In this document: positions 22,720-29,433 of the stretch, piece by piece
Numbering within the stretch: position 1 is the stretch's first letter
How the letters are laid out: each line of letters starts with the position of its first letter
Assembly (NCBI GenBank): GCA_024206195.1
Contig: JAAGZO010000602.1
Coordinates: 1 to 35,883, forward strand
Reading direction: 5' to 3'
Length of the DNA: 35,883 bases
Origin: a bacterium
Lineage (GTDB): Archaea; Nanoarchaeota; Nanoarchaeia; Woesearchaeales; UBA10216
Position numbers and translations under genes: made by a program
The notes under the pieces: model-generated
The model's input: only the letters and a program-made list of their open reading frames with translations
Told to the model about the DNA's origin: nothing
The model's database searches: none

Positions 22720-23356
22720 CATCGATTTTTGAAAGAACATCTAATTTCAATTTCGGGTCTGGTATGAATTTAATAACAGACCTTCCATATTTTTTTACAG
22801 CGTCTTTGCGCGGAACAATTTTGTATAATGCGCTTTGTTTCCCCATAGAAGGACACTCTTCACAAATTACTATAACCTCTTCACCAAATAAAAATCTGGC
22901 TATTCCTCCCAATAAGCCTCTTAAGTAATGATCCACGCATTCTTCTTGCGTTCCAAAAAGTGCTTTGTACTGTAAAGGGAACATGTTATTTTCTGCAATA
23001 ATAATAATTAATTTATTCTTCAAATCAAACTTCAGCATTTTATGCTTACCATAACCAGTAACCTGGCTATGCCCTGCAGTCTCTTCAAATATTTTTAACT
23101 CGTTACCTTTGACAGGCATGCCAACTTTTTCAACTGTCCACTTTGTTGCATAATAGCTCTGCGCCTCAGAAGTAAGATAAAATAAATCATCTACCTTTTT
23201 TTTATCAAAGTTCTCTTCAAACAATTTTTCCATGATAACACTAGAAACTATGGTATTAAGCCTACCATAAACACCAAGCAATTTTAGCTTGCCTTCATCA
23301 TGCTGGAATAATTGCTCTTTATTAGCAGCTATCCTTTGCAACATCGGTGATGTCAT
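22700..23356 (-). CDS. V4R-domain-like protein
   Basis: The 218-residue product ends with a region like the V4R (4-vinyl reductase) domain: ECVDHYLRGLLGGIARFLFG, EVIVICEECPSMGK and a following short beta strand (ALYKIVP). V4R domains are small-molecule sensors, often with a Cys pair near that place; here C...EEC is seen. The N-terminal 100 residues are helical and unassigned. It starts eight bases after the KaiC-like gene, so it is the last gene of the B copy 2-KaiC-V4R operon. The 3' end overlaps the convergent methyltransferase-GNAT gene by 20 bp. A sensor partner for the ATPase is an inference. Confidence 0.65.
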   Translation of the reverse strand: MTSPMLQRIAANKEQLFQHDEGKLKLLGVYGRLNTIVSSVIMEKLFEENFDKKKVDDLFYLTSEAQSYYATKWTVEKVGMPVKGNELKIFEETAGHSQVTGYGKHKMLKFDLKNKLIIIIAENNMFPLQYKALFGTQEECVDHYLRGLLGGIARFLFGEEVIVICEECPSMGKQSALYKIVPRKDAVKKYGRSVIKFIPDPKLKLDVLSKIDVRKLVV

Positions 23357-23363
23357 TTGGCCT

Positions 23364-24059
23364 TCAATTCAGTGTGTGAACCACAATACCTTTTTTTCCA
23401 ATTTCCATTGGATGTACATCCTCATCATTCTTAACCTGTCTCATCTTCCTGACAGTAAGATGACGAGAATAGTCTCCCCCGAGGCTTTCATATCTAATAT
23501 TGATTACTCCGTCACAAATAAATTCAGATACACTATCACTTGACAGAGAACCGTCTACTGTCTGCGAAATTAGAAGTGACGTTGCTCCGCTTCCATTCAA
23601 ATCATGAATAAAATGATACATGAATCTTTTAACAAAAAGCTCAGTGATTTCACTAACCGCACCAAAGGTATTTGGAGTGTTAATAGCCAGTGCTGACATT
23701 GAATCAATAACCAAACGCTTGTAATTGTTTTTCTTTACCAGCTTAACAATTTCATTTGCAGTGCTTTCTTTAACATCTCTTGCTCCAATATCCAAAATCT
23801 TTATTTTTCCTTCTTTTTCAAGCTTAGCGAGATCCCAACCAAACTGGTTGGCCTGTTTCCTCAAGCTGTCAGAAGTCTCTTCAAGGGTCACGTAAAGTCC
23901 CTTTTCCTTAAAAGTTGTTGCGCCATTGTACAAGAACTGCAAAGCAAAAATTGTTTTGCCAGTGCCAGGAGTTCCACCAATCAGAATACTCCTGCCTATA
24001 GGAAATCCTCCACCAAGCAATCCATCGAATCCTTTAATGCCTGTTTTTATTTTTTCCAT
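23364..24059 (-). CDS. KaiC-like RecA-superfamily ATPase, single domain
   Basis: The product (231 residues) has KTGIKGFDGLLGGGFP, Walker A GGTPGTGKT (about 28-36), a catalytic Glu pair in LEET (about 60-61), Walker B RLVIDS (Asp119) and the C-terminal TVRKMR motif. This is the layout of the archaeal single-domain KaiC family, used in signalling and in archaellum regulation (FlaH/ArlH is a relative). No archaellum genes are visible. I chose ATG 24059, one base after the stop of subfamily B copy 2; the alternative is a TTG 15 bases upstream inside that gene. The tight operon with the duplicated small protein and the V4R protein suggests one complex or pathway. Confidence 0.85.
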   Translation of the reverse strand: MEKIKTGIKGFDGLLGGGFPIGRSILIGGTPGTGKTIFALQFLYNGATTFKEKGLYVTLEETSDSLRKQANQFGWDLAKLEKEGKIKILDIGARDVKESTANEIVKLVKKNNYKRLVIDSMSALAINTPNTFGAVSEITELFVKRFMYHFIHDLNGSGATSLLISQTVDGSLSSDSVSEFICDGVINIRYESLGGDYSRHLTVRKMRQVKNDEDVHPMEIGKKGIVVHTLN

Positions 24060-24060
24060 T

Positions 24061-24357
24061 TTAAAATTTGTCAACGCTGTAAATAAAGATAATTTTTTCC
24101 TTTAATTCAATCTTCTGACAATTAATTTCCTTGTCAAAATCAATGTTTTTCCTAAGCTCACGAGGAATCAAAAAATACTTTGTCGCACCATGTTTCCCAC
24201 GAGTACTGATATTTGTCTTAAGTTCAGTAACATTCTCAGAGAAAACATGAACACTGTCCATATGACCCTGAAGCTGAACAGCCTCTTCATAAGCCATCAA
24301 AACCTCAAAAACAACCTTGTTTTCCCCCTTTAGCTTAGTGCTGAGTATTGTACCCAT
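24061..24357 (-). CDS. Small paralogous protein, subfamily B copy 2, first gene of the KaiC operon
   Basis: A 98-residue near-copy of the product at 19706-20002, with about seven differences. It heads the operon: the stop is one base before the KaiC start. The promoter has a good TATA (AGTTTATAAAATC) about 28 bp before the ATG, so it is leaderless. A degenerate GG-TAA...TTATCC inverted repeat is centred about 60 bp before the start, as in both subfamily A copies. The start at MGT (24357) is preferred to an ATG three codons upstream because it aligns with the paralogues. It is the best evidence that this family works with KaiC. Function unknown. Confidence 0.75.
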   Translation of the reverse strand: MGTILSTKLKGENKVVFEVLMAYEEAVQLQGHMDSVHVFSENVTELKTNISTRGKHGATKYFLIPRELRKNIDFDKEINCQKIELKEKIIFIYSVDKF

Positions 24358-24404
24358 AATATACAAGAGTCTTTTAAGATTTTATAAACTTTTCGCTTAT
24401 TTTA

Positions 24405-24428
24405 GGTAAATTATGCAAAAAGTTATCC
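24405..24428. promoter_or_regulatory. Degenerate GG(A)TAA/TTATCC inverted repeat, site 3
   Basis: GGTAA (24405-24409) and GTTATCC (24422-24428) are 24 bp end to end, centred about 60 bp before the subfamily B copy 2 start. On the minus strand the intact arm reads GGATAACTTTTT, close to sites 1 and 2. Confidence 0.5.
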
Positions 24429-24546
24429 ACAAAACCAGAAGAAATGGTTAAATAGTTGTAATTAGGTACCCCTTTTTAATAGAAACATGTAAAAATGCAA
24501 GAAAGTTAAGTCTACGTCGATATCACAAACAATAACGCTTTATTTT

Positions 24547-26391
24547 TTAAGAATCAGAATTTCTGAAGAACTCATCAATCCTTTCTTTGTACATCTTGGT
24601 TATCTTGATATCCCAGTCTGCAGGGAAGCACTTGAAATAGTTCTGCCATGAATATCTTTCATCTAAGAACACCAGAACGCCCTTATCTGTTTCGCTGCGT
24701 ATGCATCTTCCTGCTGATTGCAGCGCTTTGTTAAAGCCGGGGTGTAAATAACCATAATCCCAACCCTTTTTGAACTTCTTATCATAGTATTCTATCAATG
24801 CATTTGTTTCTATATCTGGCTTTTGCAGCGGAAGCCCAACAACAATGACTCCTTTGAGCAAATTCCCTGGAATATCCACACCCTCTCCAAAGTTTCCTGA
24901 GACAACTGCAAGCATTGTTGCATCCTTGTACTTCTTGAATCTATCAAGCATGTCCTTTTTTTCACTCTTTTTCATGTTTGGCTGCTCTAGAAAGACTGTT
25001 CTTGTGCATTTTGAGAAGAATTTGTTAACAGAATCCCTCAGATAATAGCTTGGAAAGAAAATAAAGGTATTTCCAGGTATTGAATTTACCATATCTGCAG
25101 TTATGTCTGCTATTTTTTTGTATTGCTCCTCATTTCTCCTTGAAAACTTGGTTGTTGTTTCTGGAACAACCAATGTTAGCTTGTTTTTTTCAGGGAACGG
25201 ACTTTTGTATGTTTTCTCAATAGTATCCTCTGGAAAACCAAGCAAATCTCTGTACATCCTGGTTGGAGTTAGTGTCCCGCTCATTATAATTGTTGAGTGC
25301 GCCTCATTCACAACCTCTTTTGTTGTTAATGATGGATCCAGGCAGCGATAAGAAAGTGTTATTATAGAAAATCTTGAACGCATTACAGATATTATTCTTA
25401 CAAAACCCTTATCATCCCCTTGCCAGGCATCGAGAAACAAGCCAACTGCTCCAATGTAGCTCTGTTTTTGCCTTTCTCTTACTTCATCACCGATAAACTC
25501 GAAGTCAGCAATAAGTTGATCAAAGCTTTTTGTCTCCTCGACCTGTTCTATAAATTCCTCTTTTGTGACTGCTTTTTCATTATCTACATCAGATGCCATG
25601 CTGTCAAGCACGTTTCGTATTTCAATGAGATTTCTTCTTGTTTCTTTATACTTGAATTTCTCTGCCTCTTTGATTGCCCTGTCTAAAGCAACTGTTGACA
25701 AGCGTTCTGTCATTAATTCTCTTACTCTTTGAGGAACATTATGGCCCTCGTCAACAATAATGATTGATTTTGCCATCTCCTTGTTTGATTTCTTCAAAAA
25801 AGGGATCCTAATATGAGAGTTAAACATGTAATTATAATCAGCAATAACCACTGAAGCTTTCTTTGAAAGCTGTACAGCTATCTCATAAGGGCAGATTCTT
25901 TCATTAGAACAATACTCAACTATTTTTTCAGAGTGTGCTGTTGTTAGATCTTCAGTTGCCCTTCTTGCAATCAGGGAAGGTTTTGTTTTATCATATGTGT
26001 TATTGTAGAACTCACACTTCTGGTCTTCTCTAACTGCCCTGCAATACTCAGAAAATTCCTTACTGTACAATCCCTCGATTCCTTCTACTGCACACATCCA
26101 TCTTTTGCCAATGATGTCTGCAACTGTAAACTTCTTTTTGTGCTTTTCTATGATTTGTTTAAGAGTGTCTACTGCTATGACATGCTGCATATGCCTTGAT
26201 GTAAGAAAGAAAACAGTCATGTTATTCTTCAGCGCATAAGATAAAGCAGGTGCAATCACTGCAGCTGTCTTCCCAAGCCCTGTCGGAGCATGCGCTATTA
26301 GATCCTTGCCTTGCTCCACAGCATTGCCAACCTCTTTTAGCAGCTCTGACTGCACATCACGCACTTTTTCATGAGGAAACAGGTCATTCAT
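24547..26391 (-). CDS. XPD/DinG-type superfamily 2 DNA helicase with probable Fe-S cluster
   Basis: The 614-residue product has Walker A APTGLGKTAA (around Lys41), DEGH (214-217), and C-terminal FGEGVDIPGNLLKGVIVVGL and QSAGRCIRSETD (motifs V and VI). Between motifs Ia and II lie cysteines at about 100, 117, 126, 161 and 167, the last in CPYE, matching the 4Fe-4S domain of XPD/DinG/FancJ-type 5'-3' helicases. Length is in the archaeal XPD range (about 550-650). It probably works in repair or unwinding of damaged DNA. A TATA-like element is in the 131-bp gap to the divergent SemiSWEET gene. Confidence 0.92.
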   Translation of the reverse strand: MNDLFPHEKVRDVQSELLKEVGNAVEQGKDLIAHAPTGLGKTAAVIAPALSYALKNNMTVFFLTSRHMQHVIAVDTLKQIIEKHKKKFTVADIIGKRWMCAVEGIEGLYSKEFSEYCRAVREDQKCEFYNNTYDKTKPSLIARRATEDLTTAHSEKIVEYCSNERICPYEIAVQLSKKASVVIADYNYMFNSHIRIPFLKKSNKEMAKSIIIVDEGHNVPQRVRELMTERLSTVALDRAIKEAEKFKYKETRRNLIEIRNVLDSMASDVDNEKAVTKEEFIEQVEETKSFDQLIADFEFIGDEVRERQKQSYIGAVGLFLDAWQGDDKGFVRIISVMRSRFSIITLSYRCLDPSLTTKEVVNEAHSTIIMSGTLTPTRMYRDLLGFPEDTIEKTYKSPFPEKNKLTLVVPETTTKFSRRNEEQYKKIADITADMVNSIPGNTFIFFPSYYLRDSVNKFFSKCTRTVFLEQPNMKKSEKKDMLDRFKKYKDATMLAVVSGNFGEGVDIPGNLLKGVIVVGLPLQKPDIETNALIEYYDKKFKKGWDYGYLHPGFNKALQSAGRCIRSETDKGVLVFLDERYSWQNYFKCFPADWDIKITKMYKERIDEFFRNSDS

Positions 26392-26522
26392 AGAAAAAAG
26401 AGAAAAAAGCTGCGTATTTAAAGGTTGTCTAGCAGACTACCTTCAGTGACTCCGTTAAATTCTGATTTTGTATGCAATATCACCCAGAAAGCTTTTTATA
26501 CAAAAGATAATATCATTATGAT

Positions 26523-26789
26523 ATGGCAATAATTACAGAAATAATTGGTTTTAGTGCAGCAGCTGTTGGAACATCATTAATGCTTCCACAGGTCATTAAG
26601 TCCATTAAAACCAAAAAAGTAGATGATGTTGCCTTTGGAATGTTATTGCTGTATTTTTTCAATTGTTTATTATGGTCAATATATGGCATACTTATTATTG
26701 CATGGCCAGTTATTATATGCAATTTAATTGCTTTAATAATTAGCATTATCCAGATAGTTCTCAAATTAAGATATAGCTCGCACAAATAA
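26523..26789 (+). CDS. SemiSWEET-type transporter (MtN3/PQ-loop)
   Basis: The 88-residue product has three hydrophobic segments (about 6-26, 37-60 and 62-82), a PQ motif (LMLPQVIKSIKTKKVDDVA) after the first and a conserved NCLLWSIYG in the second. This is the half-size bacterial/archaeal form of SWEET sugar facilitators, which work as dimers. The substrate is probably a sugar, but it is not shown. A TATA-like TTTTTATACAAA lies about 30 bp before the ATG, so it is leaderless. It stands alone, divergent from the helicase. Confidence 0.9.
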   Translation: MAIITEIIGFSAAAVGTSLMLPQVIKSIKTKKVDDVAFGMLLLYFFNCLLWSIYGILIIAWPVIICNLIALIISIIQIVLKLRYSSHK

Positions 26790-26873
26790 GGTTTAACTCT
26801 GTGGACGCAGTATTTGTCACAATCTGACTAAGAACAACAAAATTTTTAATAATTTACAGACTCCCTATATACT

Positions 26874-27599
26874 ATGGGGCAAATCAGAGTTGTAATGGAT
26901 CCTGAAGAAAGAGAAAAATATGTTGATGTGCTCTTAGAGTTAGATGGCTTATCGCATATAAAAGAGGATACAAAAGCAGCATATTGCCCAATTTCATTAA
27001 CATCAACACCTAATGAACTTAAAGAGAGTATCAAATTACGTCAAAAAATACTAATGGAAGATGTTCTTGGGGTTGCTGGAATAACTGCTTATGATCCAGG
27101 TTCTGCACCATATTCTCCAGACACAAATCTTACTTCACAGCCAAATGAGATTTATGTTGTTGATTCTGGAAAGATTGTAGGAGCACGTTTCTTTGTCGGT
27201 CATAATATCTTACCCTCAACAGGGCAGGGTATTGAAGCAGAAAAAGCCAAGGTTTACAATCGTATGGCAGTTATGTTAATGGATCAGAATATGAGAGTTT
27301 CTAGAATGCAACCGCATAGGGCGATATATTTACAATATGATAATTTTCAAACAGAAGCAGAAAAGTTTATTCCAGTATTTGAAATGCTTCAATCGTATGA
27401 ACCAGGGATGGGTTTTAATGATGAATTACCAGTCCTGCTTGGATTTGAAAAACATGGAACTGGTATTGTAGACCTCGAAGAAGCAGTTTATAGAGAATTT
27501 CCAGACTTGCAATACAAATATGATGGACATACTCCAATTCTTAAATTAAGATCCGAAAATCCAGAATTGTTTTATGAAAATATAGAAATCAGCCCTTGA
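26874..27599 (+). CDS. Hypothetical protein, possible nucleoside deoxyribosyltransferase-like fold
   Basis: The 241-residue product is not recognised with confidence. The order of a basic/charged start, AYCPISLTS, ITAYDPGSAPYSPD, PNEIYVVDSGKIVGARFFVG and STGQGIEAEKAKVYNRMAV is reminiscent of nucleoside 2-deoxyribosyltransferase-like proteins (YDP, the EI..D..I..A.. strand and the G.G.E motif). Residues needed for catalysis cannot be assigned. A TATA-like TTTTTAATAATTT lies about 30 bp before the ATG, so it is leaderless. It is convergent with the lipoprotein gene, three bases apart. Confidence 0.55.
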   Translation: MGQIRVVMDPEEREKYVDVLLELDGLSHIKEDTKAAYCPISLTSTPNELKESIKLRQKILMEDVLGVAGITAYDPGSAPYSPDTNLTSQPNEIYVVDSGKIVGARFFVGHNILPSTGQGIEAEKAKVYNRMAVMLMDQNMRVSRMQPHRAIYLQYDNFQTEAEKFIPVFEMLQSYEPGMGFNDELPVLLGFEKHGTGIVDLEEAVYREFPDLQYKYDGHTPILKLRSENPELFYENIEISP

Positions 27600-27602
27600 T
27601 TT

Positions 27603-29036
27603 TTATGCATATTCTCCCCTGAGAACTTTCTGAATAATCTGATTCTTTATTTCTACAGGTTCTGTTCTGACATTCACAGCAAATCCTAATAGATTAAGCG
27701 GGTTAATATTCTCTGCATTGCTGAAAATATTAACTGCATCGCGAAGCGGGATTATTAGGGTAACATCAACAACATCATATTCTCCATCCTCAAGAAGGGT
27801 TATTTTGCCCTCACTATTTACAAGAACTCTTAATTTTAATTCACGTCCAGTATCATTATCTTTAATAAGAAGATTTGCTTTAGGGAAGTCCTTCATTATT
27901 CTAGAAAAAAACTCGTTGCTATTAATGAAATAAACAACCAGCTCTTCATCAATTCCAAATTCTTCACCAGCATTAGTCTTAACTATTTCGTCTTCTATCT
28001 CTTCAATAACCTCTGGTTCCTTTTCTTCCACTTCCTCTCTTTCTTTTTCAATCTTTTCAGGTGTTGGAATCTCGTATTCTTTAGCGCATTTTGCGCTGTT
28101 TAAGATAGAATCTCTTGTTTCTTTATCTCTATCAGTAGCATATTCATCCACACAAAGAACCTGTGTCAGATAACTTTGATAGTTGCAGTAAAAAACCTTT
28201 GTAGTTGCAGTAATAGTATACTCTTCCGCAAATATGAACCTGTAGGCTATGTTGTAATCATTCTCGTCAGTTGATAAAGATAGCAAAGTATGATCCTCTT
28301 TTTCTTCAATTGTTTTTCCCAGCCAGTTGATTATATCTTTAGGCAAAGCATTGTGTTTATCAACAATGATTGAACACACCCCTGTTGTTTTTCCCAATAC
28401 TCTTGCCTCACTGCTATCAGTGGTTTCTTCCCAGTCAGGATGGTCTATGGAAAAATCTTCATCTTGGAATTCTGTAAAAATAATTTCCTCTTCTTCACAG
28501 TTCGCTGAGGGAAAAATTGTATCACTAATTTTTTGCATAACCTCATCAACCTCATCTATGCAGGAAAGAGTAACTGCTGTAGACCTGCCATTGCACATAT
28601 AAATTCGATTCTCTGAAACCAAGGTAACATCCTGAATATCTGATGAAAATTTTAACCTTAAATTATCCTTATCTGAAATAATCAGTTCACCCACTTGGTT
28701 GTTTATTGATTCAACAAACATGTCATACCATTGTTTAGCAGGAATCATTTCTGAGTTTATTGCTACAGTGCAATACCCCTTGGATACGGTTAATTCTACA
28801 TTTCCTTCAGTAGTATCCGGCCATTGAGGATATAAAACTGAAAAACCATTTTCTGAATACAGAGAATAATTTATTTCTTCGCTTAGAAGTTTTTCTAACG
28901 GACTTTGAGGTTCTTCTTTAGGAACCTCAGGGGGCTTTTCCTGAGGAACCTCTTGAGGAGATGCACAACCATTTATCAAGACTACTAGAATTACTGCAAA
29001 CATAACAAGAAATGTTGTTAGCTTAAACTTAGTCAT
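27603..29036 (-). CDS. Secreted lipoprotein with internal repeat and SCP2-like C-terminal region
   Basis: The 477-residue product has a signal peptide and lipobox (INGC, Cys24), then a Pro/Glu-rich spacer. Residues about 52-175 and 185-310 look like two copies of one domain: GFSVLYPQWPDTTEG...YCTVAI against DFSIDHPDWEETTDS...VCSIIV, each ending with a Cys pair (LSCIDE; VLCVDE). This resembles PsbP/Mog1-like folds. A Glu-rich linker follows, then a C-terminal 130-residue region (LLIKDNDTGRELKLRV, DVTLIIPLRDA) with an SCP2-like pattern. Function unknown. It is divergent from the DUF5654 gene. Confidence 0.7.
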   Translation of the reverse strand: MTKFKLTTFLVMFAVILVVLINGCASPQEVPQEKPPEVPKEEPQSPLEKLLSEEINYSLYSENGFSVLYPQWPDTTEGNVELTVSKGYCTVAINSEMIPAKQWYDMFVESINNQVGELIISDKDNLRLKFSSDIQDVTLVSENRIYMCNGRSTAVTLSCIDEVDEVMQKISDTIFPSANCEEEEIIFTEFQDEDFSIDHPDWEETTDSSEARVLGKTTGVCSIIVDKHNALPKDIINWLGKTIEEKEDHTLLSLSTDENDYNIAYRFIFAEEYTITATTKVFYCNYQSYLTQVLCVDEYATDRDKETRDSILNSAKCAKEYEIPTPEKIEKEREEVEEKEPEVIEEIEDEIVKTNAGEEFGIDEELVVYFINSNEFFSRIMKDFPKANLLIKDNDTGRELKLRVLVNSEGKITLLEDGEYDVVDVTLIIPLRDAVNIFSNAENINPLNLLGFAVNVRTEPVEIKNQIIQKVLRGEYA

Positions 29037-29160
29037 GCTACATAAGGTTACTTTAACCTTTAATAAAGTTTACATTTATAAGAACCAACCCTCTGTCGAA
29101 TAATTTCGGAATATTTAAAAAGAAGTCAAGATTAGTGAATAGTGGAGGGGGTGATTATTG

Positions 29161-29379
29161 ATGAATAAACAAGTAGCAGAAAAACTAGCAGCTTTGATGA
29201 CTGCCGCGTTTGGATTGGTTGCCGCGCTTGCATGGAACGACACGATAAAAGCTATTTTTAAGGAAATATTTGGGGATTCTGCAACAATTTGGGCAATGTT
29301 GACATATGCTGTTGTTGTTACTATAATTGCTGTTATCGTAACAATCCAAATTGGAAAAGCTGCAGAAAAAGCAACATAG
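29161..29379 (+). CDS. Small two-span membrane protein, DUF5654-like
   Basis: A 72-residue product with AAFGLVAALAWNDTIKAIF near the first membrane span and a second span YAVVVTIIAVIVTIQIG; this is the archaeal DUF5654 pattern as I recall it. Function unknown. GGAGGGGGTGAT at 29143-29154 is a strong SD for the ATG at 29161, and a TATA-like GAATATTTAAAAAG lies at 29108-29121, so this is an SD-led, probably well expressed small gene. A long T-rich tract after the stop (29382-29402) serves as terminator. Confidence 0.75.
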   Translation: MNKQVAEKLAALMTAAFGLVAALAWNDTIKAIFKEIFGDSATIWAMLTYAVVVTIIAVIVTIQIGKAAEKAT

Positions 29380-29402
29380 CTTTTTCTTTTTTATTTTTTT
29401 AT
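29380..29402 (+). terminator. T-rich terminator after the DUF5654 gene
   Basis: Three runs of five to seven T residues within about 20 bases directly after the stop codon, the standard archaeal termination signal. Confidence 0.5.
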
Positions 29403-29433
29403 TGGTGTATAGAGAAAATTAAGATTAAAGAAC

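Noticed and set aside
23364..24059. KaiC-like protein as the archaellum ATPase ArlH/FlaH
   Set aside because: No archaellin, ArlI or ArlJ gene lies nearby, and the TVRKMR end is more typical of general KaiC-family proteins.
24703..25686. Plus-strand open frames inside the helicase gene
   Set aside because: Antisense to conserved helicase motifs, with Ser/Phe/Leu-rich composition typical of shadow frames.
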